Source: Streptomyces sp. STR69 (GTDB lineage: Bacteria > Actinomycetota > Actinomycetes > Streptomycetales > Streptomycetaceae). Taken from it: a stretch of 64,000 nucleotides of DNA. Where the stretch lies: positions 34,235 to 98,234 of the forward strand of contig NZ_JALJRY010000039.1 of assembly GCF_024519455.1 (NCBI RefSeq). Direction: 5' to 3'. Shown here one piece after another: positions 9,294-16,382 of the stretch. Position numbers and translations under genes: made by a program. Position 1 is the first letter of the stretch, and each line of letters opens with the position of its first letter. Under the pieces are notes generated by a model. That model was given only the letters and a program-made list of their open reading frames with translations. It was not told where the DNA came from and did not search any database.

Positions 9294-9575
9294 TCACGTC
9301 ACCTTGACGGTGACGGTCGGGGAGTAGGTCGTGCCGGCCGCGATCCGCAGGTGTTCCTGGCCCTTGGTGTTGAGCTTCGCGGTGAGCGAGTAGCTGCTGC
9401 CGTTCTTGACCGTGCTCTTGTCGGCCTTGACGGTGATCGAGCCCATCGCGCTCGGGCTCGCCTTCGGACTCGGGGACGCGGCGAAGGCGCTCGCCGTCCC
9501 GGCCGACAGCAGGGCGAGACTCAGGGCACCGGCGGCGATCGTACGGGTGCCGCGACCGTGGAGTGTGACGCGCAC
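9294..9575 (-). CDS. Small secreted protein of unknown function
   Basis: 93 residues starting at GTG 9575, with AGGAG six bases before it. There is a clear signal peptide (RTIAAGALSLALLSAGTASA), then a short Ala/Ser/Pro linker. The rest is a roughly 50-residue domain (ITVKADKSTVKNGSSYSLTA and YSPTVTVKVT) with the alternating pattern of a beta-sandwich, possibly a partial Ig-like fold. No catalytic motif is seen. Its stop lies 13 bp from the convergent TetR gene. Confidence 0.7.
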   Translation of the reverse strand: MRVTLHGRGTRTIAAGALSLALLSAGTASAFAASPSPKASPSAMGSITVKADKSTVKNGSSYSLTAKLNTKGQEHLRIAAGTTYSPTVTVKVT

Positions 9576-9650
9576 GGGGGACTCCTCTCGTCCGGCTGAT
9601 CACGCCCGTCCATGCTCACGCCGGTCGGCCGCGGCGGCGAGTCGGGACGG

Positions 9651-10784
9651 TCAGTGCCCCGCCGCGCACTCCCAGAACTCCCGCATCAGCCCCATCGGTG
9701 TCGGGCCCGTCATCGCCACCTGGGTCAGCAGGACGGTGACCGTGCCCATGGGCGGGACGATGTGGGCCGTGGTGCCGGTGCCGCCGATCCAGCCGTAGCG
9801 GCCGGGGACGTTCCACGGGTCGATCGGGGCGACGTCGACCTGGCCGCCGTAGCCCCAGCCCTGGCCCTCCAGGAAGAGGGTCGCGGCCTCGCGCTGGGCG
9901 GCGGTGAGGTGGTTCGTGGTCATGCGGCTCACCGAGGTGGGGGTGAGGAGTCCCTGCCCGTCGGCCAGCAGCATGCGGGCGAAGGCCAGCCAGTCGTCGG
10001 CCGTGGAGACCAGGCCCCCGCCGCCCGAGGGGAAGCGCGGCAGGCTGCTGTAGTCGCCGTCCGGGGTGTCCGTCATACGCAGGGTGCCGTCCTCGGCCGG
10101 GGCGTAGGACGAGGTGAAGCGGTCTTGTTTCGACGCCGGTACCTCGAAGCCGGTGTCCCGCATGCCCAGCGGTTCGAAGATCCGCTCCGCCAGGAAGTCG
10201 GGGAGAGCGCGGCCCGACACCCGGGCGGCCAGGATGCCCTGGAGGGCGGACGAGGTGCCGTAGAGCCAGGCCTCGCCCGGCTGGTGCAGCATCGGCACCT
10301 GGGCGAGTTGGCCCAGCCAGGTGTCCGGGTCCGGCCAGTCGCCGAAGGGGCGGCTGTGGTCCTGGATCGCGAACAGGGACCGCGCGGCGGGCAGCGCGAA
10401 GTCGGACGGGAGACCCCAGCCGGTGCGGAAGCTGAGCAGGTCCTCGACGGTGACCTGGCGGTCGGCCGGCACGACGTCGTCGACGGGGCTCGTGGGGGTG
10501 CGGACCACCACGGGCTTCGCGAGCTCCGGGAGCCACTCGGCCACCGGGTCGTCGAGCCCGATCCGGCCCTCGTCCACCAGCGTCAGCAGCGCCGCCGCCG
10601 TGATCGGCTTGGTGATCGACGCGATCCGGAAGATCGAGTCCCGGGCCATCGGGGCGGTGCCCTCGGCGTCGACGGAGCCGACGGCCACCACCTCGACGTC
10701 GTCGCCGCGGGCCACCAGGCCCACCGCCCCCGGCACGGTGCCGTCGTCGACGCGTTGCCGCAGGGTGTCGTGGAGAGAGCTCAT
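9651..10784 (-). CDS. Serine hydrolase, beta-lactamase/class C penicillin-binding fold
   Basis: 377 residues. The nucleophile motif SITK (SxxK) is in FRIASITKPITAAALLTLVD near residue 60, the family segment LLSFRTGWGLP corresponds to the usual HTSG region, and the second motif Tyr is in WLYGTSS. GGGGLVSTADDWLAFARML is also typical. No signal peptide is visible, so it is probably cytoplasmic and more like an esterase or D-aminopeptidase than a true beta-lactamase. ATG 10784 is preferred over the longer frame because GGAAGG lies just upstream. Substrate unknown. Confidence 0.87.
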   Translation of the reverse strand: MSSLHDTLRQRVDDGTVPGAVGLVARGDDVEVVAVGSVDAEGTAPMARDSIFRIASITKPITAAALLTLVDEGRIGLDDPVAEWLPELAKPVVVRTPTSPVDDVVPADRQVTVEDLLSFRTGWGLPSDFALPAARSLFAIQDHSRPFGDWPDPDTWLGQLAQVPMLHQPGEAWLYGTSSALQGILAARVSGRALPDFLAERIFEPLGMRDTGFEVPASKQDRFTSSYAPAEDGTLRMTDTPDGDYSSLPRFPSGGGGLVSTADDWLAFARMLLADGQGLLTPTSVSRMTTNHLTAAQREAATLFLEGQGWGYGGQVDVAPIDPWNVPGRYGWIGGTGTTAHIVPPMGTVTVLLTQVAMTGPTPMGLMREFWECAAGH

Positions 10785-10805
10785 CGGTCGGCCTTCCGGT
10801 CCGGG

Positions 10806-10835
10806 GAGTCGTATCGAATACGTCGGATACGACTC
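10806..10835. repeat. Inverted repeat between the small zinc-ribbon gene and the serine hydrolase gene
   Basis: GAGTCGTATC at 10806-10815 pairs with GATACGACTC at 10826-10835 around a 10-base spacer, and the flanking G/C runs extend the pairing with a small bulge. It lies 22 bp upstream of the hydrolase start and 31 bp after the upstream gene's stop, on a tandem minus-strand pair. It may be a terminator of the small gene or an operator for the hydrolase. Confidence 0.5.
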
Positions 10836-10865
10836 TCCCCGCCTCACGAACTCATCGCTCCCCGG

Positions 10866-11072
10866 TCAGCCGCCGGACGGATCCACCGTCGCCTGGTGCT
10901 CCTCGGCCAGATGTTCCTCCGCCTTCAGCCAGGGCAGGAACTGCGCGCTCTTCTTCCAGCCGCAGGTGTCGCACACGATCGTGCGCTGCGCGCCCTTGCG
11001 CTGCACGCGGACGACATGTTCCCGCCCGTGCTGGTCCCAGCGGCTCACCTTGCTCGTGTTGATCTGCAACAT
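10866..11072 (-). CDS. Small zinc-ribbon-like conserved protein
   Basis: 68 residues from ATG 11072, with GGAGG seven bases upstream. It contains one CDTCGWKK pair and a later HLAEEH, so a single zinc site of type C2H2 is possible but not proven. It is basic in the N-terminal half and acidic later. I do not know its function. It has the look of a conserved Streptomyces small protein of the kind often missed in annotation. Confidence 0.65.
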   Translation of the reverse strand: MLQINTSKVSRWDQHGREHVVRVQRKGAQRTIVCDTCGWKKSAQFLPWLKAEEHLAEEHQATVDPSGG

Positions 11073-11194
11073 GCGCCTCGCCTCCGCTCAGGAGTGTCCG
11101 GCAAGGAGTGTGCAGCAAGACCAACATCAACGGGGCGCAATTCACGTCGAGTTGTCCAAGCTGTGAACATGCCATCCGGCGACTGGTCCGGCCG

Positions 11195-12622
11195 TCAGCC
11201 GATCGTGCGCGGCAGCCGCAGGCTGAGCAGCCCGGTCAGCACCACACCCGCCAGCTGCACCAACAGCGTGGTCACCAGGGCGTCCCGCATGCCCATGCCC
11301 GGGATCAGCGACAGGAAGAGCGTGCCGAGCGTGGCCACGCCCAGCGCCAGCGCCGACTGCTGGGTGGTCACCATCACGCCGGCGCCCACACCGGCCCTGG
11401 CCGGCGGCACCTCGGACAGCACGATCCGGAAGATGATGGGCAGTTGGAGCGCCTGACCGGCACCGGCGACCGCCATCCCCGGGAGCAGTTCGACGAAGCC
11501 GAGGTCCGGCCAGGAGCGCCACGCGGCCAGCACGATCAGCCCCACGCCCACCCCCTGCACGACCGACCCCACCGCCACGACCCGGGTGCCGTACCGGGTC
11601 ACCAGGCGCGGCCCGGCCAGCGAGACGAGGAAGAAGGCCACGGCCATCGGGGCGAGCGCCAGGCCCGCCGCGACCGGGCCCAGGTCGGCGCCGCGCTGCA
11701 GCCCCACCGCGATCACGAACATGAACCCGGAGAAGCCGATCGACAGCGGCAGGATGATCGTCAATCCGCGCCGCAGCGAGGTCAGCGCCAGCAGACTCGG
11801 CGGCACCAGCGGCGTACGGCCCTGCCGGTCCGCCCTGCGCTCCACGGCGTAGAACGCGGACACGATCCCCGGGAACGCGGCCAGCGACAGCCACGTCCAC
11901 AGCGGCCAGCCCGCCGCCCGGCCCTCGGTCAGCGGCACCAGCAGCGCCAGCAGGGACGCGGCGAGCAGGAAGGTGCCGGGCACGTCCACCGGCTCCGGGT
12001 GCTGGGAACGCGTCTCCGGTACGACCTTGGCGGCCAGCACCAGACCGACGACGACCACCGGCACGTTCACCAGGAACACCGCGCGCCAGCCGGTACCGGC
12101 TATGTCGGCGGCGACCAGGACCCCGCCGAGGATCTGGCCCGCCACCATGGCGAGCCCGGCCGTCGCCCCGTACAGGCCCATCGCCTTGGCGCGGCGCGGG
12201 CCCTGGGTGGCGGACTGGATGGTGGCGAGGACCTGCGGGAGCATCGCGGCGGAGGCGGCGCCCTGCGCGATCCGCGCGGCGACCAGCGTCCAGGCGGTGG
12301 GCGCGAGCCCGCAGGCCAGCGAGGTCACGCCGAACGCGGCCATGCCGCCGAGGAAGAGCCGGCGGCGGCCGAACAGGTCGCCGAGCCGGCCGCCGAGGAC
12401 GAGCAGCACGGCGTACGAGACTCCGTAGCCGGCGACGACGAGTTCGAGGACCGCCTCGCTCGCCGAGAGGTCCCTGCCGATGGTCGGCAGGGCCACGTTG
12501 ACGATGAAGAAGTCGATGAGGGGCAGCGCCGCGGCCAGCAGCACCGTGAACAGTCCGAGGCCGCCGAGCACGGGTGGCGCCGCCGGGGATCGGACGGTGC
12601 GGGAAGTGATGGTTTCGGTCAC
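11195..12622 (-). CDS. MFS drug exporter, 14-segment DHA2 (EmrB/QacA) type
   Basis: 475 residues from GTG 12622 (TETITSRTVRSP at the N-terminus). About 14 hydrophobic segments. Family motifs are PLIDFFIVNVALPTIGRDL at the first helix, GGRLGDLFGRRRLFLGG (motif A) between helices 2 and 3, and ARIAQGAASAAMLPQ. It exports small hydrophobic or drug-like compounds by proton antiport; the substrate is unknown. The frame is open 39 codons further upstream, across the intergenic operator region, so the GTG start is chosen although its ribosome binding site is weak. It is divergent from an XRE regulator that probably controls it. Confidence 0.9.
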   Translation of the reverse strand: MTETITSRTVRSPAAPPVLGGLGLFTVLLAAALPLIDFFIVNVALPTIGRDLSASEAVLELVVAGYGVSYAVLLVLGGRLGDLFGRRRLFLGGMAAFGVTSLACGLAPTAWTLVAARIAQGAASAAMLPQVLATIQSATQGPRRAKAMGLYGATAGLAMVAGQILGGVLVAADIAGTGWRAVFLVNVPVVVVGLVLAAKVVPETRSQHPEPVDVPGTFLLAASLLALLVPLTEGRAAGWPLWTWLSLAAFPGIVSAFYAVERRADRQGRTPLVPPSLLALTSLRRGLTIILPLSIGFSGFMFVIAVGLQRGADLGPVAAGLALAPMAVAFFLVSLAGPRLVTRYGTRVVAVGSVVQGVGVGLIVLAAWRSWPDLGFVELLPGMAVAGAGQALQLPIIFRIVLSEVPPARAGVGAGVMVTTQQSALALGVATLGTLFLSLIPGMGMRDALVTTLLVQLAGVVLTGLLSLRLPRTIG

Positions 12623-12649
12623 GCCGACGAGCCTGCGCCTCTCGGCAGA

Positions 12650-12691
12650 CTGGTACCAGAGTGTCCTTATCCTGGTAGCAGGACTACCTGG
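12650..12691. promoter_or_regulatory. Operator-like repeats between the MFS and XRE genes
   Basis: CTGGTACCAG at 12650-12659 is a perfect palindrome. CCTGGTAG at 12671-12678 and CTACCTGG at 12684-12691 form a second dyad with one mismatch. The half-site CTGGTA is shared by both. They lie in the 101-bp gap of a divergent regulator/transporter pair, where an autoregulated operator would be expected. Confidence 0.55.
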
Positions 12692-12723
12692 AAACAGGGT
12701 CCGCGCGGCGGCAGACTGGGGTG

Positions 12724-13620
12724 ATGACGACCATGGCACAGGAGACGGTGACAGCGACAGGGGCGGCGCGCACGGCGGCTCCGCAGACCGCGTCGACGGT
12801 CCGGCGCCATGAACTCGCCGCGTTCCTGCGCCACCGCCGCGAGCACATCGCCCCCGAGCAGGTCGGCCTGCCGCGCGGCACCCGCCGCCGTACGCCAGGG
12901 CTGCGCCGCGAGGAGGTCGCGCAGCTCGCCGCGGTCGGCGTCACCTGGTACACGTGGCTCGAACAGGCCCGGGACATCCAGGTCTCCGTGCAGGTCCTCG
13001 ACGCGCTGGCCCGCACCCTGCTGCTCGACCGCAGCGAGCGCAGCCACCTGTTCCAGCTGGCCGACGCGATCGATCCGCAGCCGGCCGCAGACTGCCCGGT
13101 GGTGACCCCCGCCCTCCAGTCGATGCTGGACCAGCTCGACCCCATCCCGGCCTGCCTCCAGAACGCCCGGTACGACATCCTCGCCTACAACCGCACCTAC
13201 GGGATGCTGCTGTGCGACATGGACGCGGTGCCGCCCGAGGACCGCAACTGCATGATCCTCTCCTACACGCACGAGGAGTGGCGGTCCTCGATCGTGCACC
13301 TGGAGAAGAGCCAGCGGCTCATGGCCGCCCGCTTCCGGGGCTCGATGGCCGACCATCTCGCCGACCCCACCTGGAAGACCCTGCTCAAGCGGCTGCACAC
13401 GTCCCCCGAGTTCTGCGAGGTCTGGGACCGCCACGAGGTGCTGGGCGCCAGCCCCCGCCGCAAGGAGTTCCGCAACTCCCACGTCGGCCGTCTCACGGTC
13501 GACCACACCGACCTGTGGCTCGGTCCTTCGAGGGGGCCGCGGATGGTGACGTACGCACCGGCGGACGAGGAGTCGAGGGCGAGACTGGAGCGCCTGCACG
13601 CAATAGCTCAGGCAAGGTGA
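12724..13620 (+). CDS. XRE-family regulator with MmyB-like ligand-binding domain
   Basis: About 298 residues. Residues 20-90 hold the HTH domain (RRHELAAFLRHRREHIAPEQ, then RRTPGLRREEVAQLAAVGVTWYTWLEQARDI). The C-terminal part (NARYDILAYNRTYGML to the end) is the MmyB-like domain that binds a fatty-acid-like or other ligand. This architecture is very common in Streptomyces, usually divergent from an oxidoreductase or MFS gene, as here. Starts GTG 12721, ATG 12724 and ATG 12733 are all in frame without a ribosome binding site; ATG 12724 is an arbitrary choice among them. Confidence 0.9.
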   Translation: MTTMAQETVTATGAARTAAPQTASTVRRHELAAFLRHRREHIAPEQVGLPRGTRRRTPGLRREEVAQLAAVGVTWYTWLEQARDIQVSVQVLDALARTLLLDRSERSHLFQLADAIDPQPAADCPVVTPALQSMLDQLDPIPACLQNARYDILAYNRTYGMLLCDMDAVPPEDRNCMILSYTHEEWRSSIVHLEKSQRLMAARFRGSMADHLADPTWKTLLKRLHTSPEFCEVWDRHEVLGASPRRKEFRNSHVGRLTVDHTDLWLGPSRGPRMVTYAPADEESRARLERLHAIAQAR

Positions 13621-13647
13621 GTCACCCAGGCACCCGCACCCGCTCAA

Positions 13648-15093
13648 CTACGCGCTGATCCCCGCCGCTTCGCGCACTTCGACAGACGACAACTTGTCAG
13701 CCGTACGCTCAGCGGTCCGCCGAGCCCAAGCCCCGCTGGTCACAGCCCCCAGCACCAGCACGGCCAGCCCGCACGCCACGAGAATCCACCACCCGGGCCG
13801 CGCCGCCGACACGAACGTGTCCTTGTACGACGACGATCCCACCCCGGAGGCCAGCACCGCGCCGACCACCGCGACCCCGAGGGTCTGACCCAGCTGCCGG
13901 CTTGTGGAGGCGACGGCCGCCGCGACCCCCGCCTGGGCCCGCGGCATCCCGGACACCGCCGTATTCGTGATCGGCGCGTTCACGAACCCGAAGCCGATGC
14001 CGAACAGCAAGTACCCGATGAACCGGGTGACGTTGGACGTCTCCGCCTCGAACCCGGCGAACAGCAGCGCGCTCACGGTCATCGCGGAACCCGCGATCAG
14101 GAGGGGTATTCGCGGCCCCCGACTGCCCACCAGTCGCCCGGAGATCGGCGCGCACAGGAACGTCGGCACCGCCATCGGCAGCATCCACAGTCCGGCGTGC
14201 AGCGCGTCCAGACCGACCACGTTCTGCAGATACAGCGTGGACAGGAACAGGAAGCCGCCCAGCGCCGAGAACGCGCTGATCGCGATCACCGTGGCCCCGC
14301 TGAACGGCGCGGAGCGGAAGAAGCGCAGGTCGATGAGGGGTTCGTCGCGGCGCGGCTCGTACCAGAGGAGCCCGGCGAGGGCGACCAGCGCGAGGATCGC
14401 GAAGGGCAGGATCGAGGTGAACCCGGAGCTGGGCGCCTCGATGATCGCGTACGTCAGCGAGCCGAACAGGGCGATCACCAGGAGCTGGCCGACCGGGTCG
14501 GGACGGCGGGCCTTGGGTGCGCGTGACTCGGGGATGAACCGCAGGGTGAGCAGCAGCGCGGCGACGCCCACCGGCAGGTTGATCCAGAAGATCGAGCGCC
14601 AGCCGACCGAGTCCACGAGCAGCCCGCCGATCAGCGGTCCTGCGGCCATCGATATACCGACGACCGCACCCCACACGCCGATCGCCCGGGCGCGCTCGCG
14701 CGGCTCGGTGAAGGTGTTGGTGATGATCGACATGGCGACCGGGTTGAGCATCGAGCCGCCGACCGCCTGGATCATGCGGAACCAGATCAGCGCGTTCAGG
14801 TCGGGCGCGAGCGAGCAGAGCAGCGAGCCGAGGCTGAAGACCACCAGGCCGACGATGAAGACCCGCTTGCGGCCGATCCGGTCGGCGGTGGAGCCCGCCA
14901 GCATCAACAGGGAGGCGAGGACCAGGGTGTAGGCGTCGATCGTCCACTGCAGCCCGGAGGTCGACGCGTGCAGATCGGTCTGCATCGCGGGCAGGGCGAC
15001 GTTCAGGATGGTGACGTCCAGGCTCACGATCAGCAGACTCATGCAGCAGATCGCGAGCACCAGCATGCGGCGGCGGTGGCTGAGCTCGGGCAT
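13648..15093 (-). CDS. MFS drug exporter, DHA2 (EmrB/QacA) type
   Basis: 481 residues, about 14 membrane segments. Motifs: LDVTILNVALPAMQTDL in helix 1, LAGSTADRIGRKRVFIVGL (motif A), FRMIQAVGGSMLNP and GVWGAVVGISMAAGPLIGG (motif C). An antibiotic or toxic-compound exporter is likely, substrate unknown. Two ATGs are in frame, 15102 and 15093. A possible promoter TAGACG, 17 bp, TACGAT places the -10 seven bases before ATG 15093 and over the first ATG, so the second is chosen and the message may be leaderless. It is convergent with the XRE regulator gene and divergent from dusB. Confidence 0.9.
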   Translation of the reverse strand: MPELSHRRRMLVLAICCMSLLIVSLDVTILNVALPAMQTDLHASTSGLQWTIDAYTLVLASLLMLAGSTADRIGRKRVFIVGLVVFSLGSLLCSLAPDLNALIWFRMIQAVGGSMLNPVAMSIITNTFTEPRERARAIGVWGAVVGISMAAGPLIGGLLVDSVGWRSIFWINLPVGVAALLLTLRFIPESRAPKARRPDPVGQLLVIALFGSLTYAIIEAPSSGFTSILPFAILALVALAGLLWYEPRRDEPLIDLRFFRSAPFSGATVIAISAFSALGGFLFLSTLYLQNVVGLDALHAGLWMLPMAVPTFLCAPISGRLVGSRGPRIPLLIAGSAMTVSALLFAGFEAETSNVTRFIGYLLFGIGFGFVNAPITNTAVSGMPRAQAGVAAAVASTSRQLGQTLGVAVVGAVLASGVGSSSYKDTFVSAARPGWWILVACGLAVLVLGAVTSGAWARRTAERTADKLSSVEVREAAGISA

Positions 15094-15191
15094 GCGAACC
15101 ATCGTACGCGAAACTCGATAGTGCGTCTAACTAATGACCGCTACATGATCTCCGGCCACGGGCACCGGAAGCCGTGCGCCACAATGGAGCA

Positions 15192-16382
15192 ATGTCCACG
15201 CCCGTGTCCCTGCCCGCGCCCCCGGCCGTGTCGCCCTTGCAGATCGGCCCGCACACCGTCTCGCCGCCCGTCGTCCTGGCCCCCATGGCCGGGATCACCA
15301 ACGCGCCCTTCCGCACCCTGTGCAGGGAGTTCAGCGGAGGCAAAGGCCTGTTCGTCAGCGAGATGATCACGACCCGGGCGCTGGTCGAGCGCAACGAGAA
15401 GACCATGCAGCTGGTCCACTTCGACGCGACCGAGAAGCCGCGCTCGATCCAGCTGTACGGCGTGGACCCGGTGACCGTCGGCAAGGCCGTCCGCATGATC
15501 GCGGAGGAGGACCTCGCCGACCACATCGACCTCAACTTCGGCTGCCCGGTGCCGAAGGTCACCCGCAAGGGCGGCGGCTCCGCGCTGCCGTACAAGCGGA
15601 ACCTGCTGCGGGCGATCCTCAAGGAGGCCGTCAGCGGGGCCGGGGACCTGCCCGTCACCATGAAGATGCGCAAGGGCATCGACGACGACCACATCACCTT
15701 CCTCGACGCCGGCCGCATCGCCGTCGAGGAGGGCGTCACCTCCATCGCCCTGCACGGCCGCACCGCCGCCCAGCACTACGGCGGCACCGCCGACTGGGAC
15801 GCCATTGCCCGGCTGAAGGAGCATGTGCCGGAGATCCCCGTGCTCGGCAACGGCGACATCTGGTCCGCGCAGGACGCGGTGCGGATGGTGCGGGAGACCG
15901 GGTGCGACGGGGTCGTGGTCGGCCGCGGCTGCCTGGGGCGGCCGTGGCTGTTCGCGGACCTCGTGGCGGCCTTCGAGGGGCGTGAACAGGCCCGTGCCGG
16001 AGGCACTGATGGATGCAGTCTGAAGCCGTCGTTGCGCGAGGTCGCCGACATCATGGTGCGGCACGCGACACTGCTGGGGGAGTGGATCGGGGACGAGGCG
16101 CGCGGAGTCATCGACTTCCGCAAGCACGTCGCCTGGTACCTGAAGGGCTTCGCGGTCGGCAGCGAGATGCGCAAGCGCCTCGCCATCACGTCCTCGCTGG
16201 ACGAACTCCGGTCCGGCCTCGACGAGTTGGACCTCGACCAGCCCTGGCCCACAGGCGCGGACGGGCCCCGCGGCCGTACGTCGGGCAACAACAGGGTGGT
16301 GCTGCCCGACGGTTGGCTGAAGGACCCGTACGACTGCGCGGGGATCGGTGAGGATGCCGAACTCGACACCTCCGGCGGCTAG
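15192..16382 (+). CDS. dusB: tRNA-dihydrouridine synthase DusB
   Basis: 396-residue FMN enzyme that reduces specific uridines in the tRNA D-loop. The TIM barrel begins with VVLAPMAGITNAPFRTLC. The catalytic Cys lies in LNFGCPVPKVTRKGGGSAL. FMN and phosphate contacts are in TMKMRKGID, ALHGRT, VLGNGDIW and GVVVGRGCLGRPW. The C-terminal helical tRNA-binding domain contains RKHVAWYLKGF. ATG 15192, with GGAG upstream, is preferred over an open start at 15174. Its stop overlaps by four bases the stop of the convergent sulfatase gene. Confidence 0.93.
   Translation: MSTPVSLPAPPAVSPLQIGPHTVSPPVVLAPMAGITNAPFRTLCREFSGGKGLFVSEMITTRALVERNEKTMQLVHFDATEKPRSIQLYGVDPVTVGKAVRMIAEEDLADHIDLNFGCPVPKVTRKGGGSALPYKRNLLRAILKEAVSGAGDLPVTMKMRKGIDDDHITFLDAGRIAVEEGVTSIALHGRTAAQHYGGTADWDAIARLKEHVPEIPVLGNGDIWSAQDAVRMVRETGCDGVVVGRGCLGRPWLFADLVAAFEGREQARAGGTDGCSLKPSLREVADIMVRHATLLGEWIGDEARGVIDFRKHVAWYLKGFAVGSEMRKRLAITSSLDELRSGLDELDLDQPWPTGADGPRGRTSGNNRVVLPDGWLKDPYDCAGIGEDAELDTSGG

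Noticed and set aside
9612..11456. 614-codon open frame on the plus strand over the serine hydrolase region
   Set aside because: It is made of Arg/Gly/Pro/His-rich shadow sequence against three convincing minus-strand genes; high GC gives many such long false frames.
11142..11900. 252-codon minus-strand frame inside the MFS gene
   Set aside because: Out-of-frame shadow with Arg/Gly bias; the MFS frame has clear membrane segments and family motifs.
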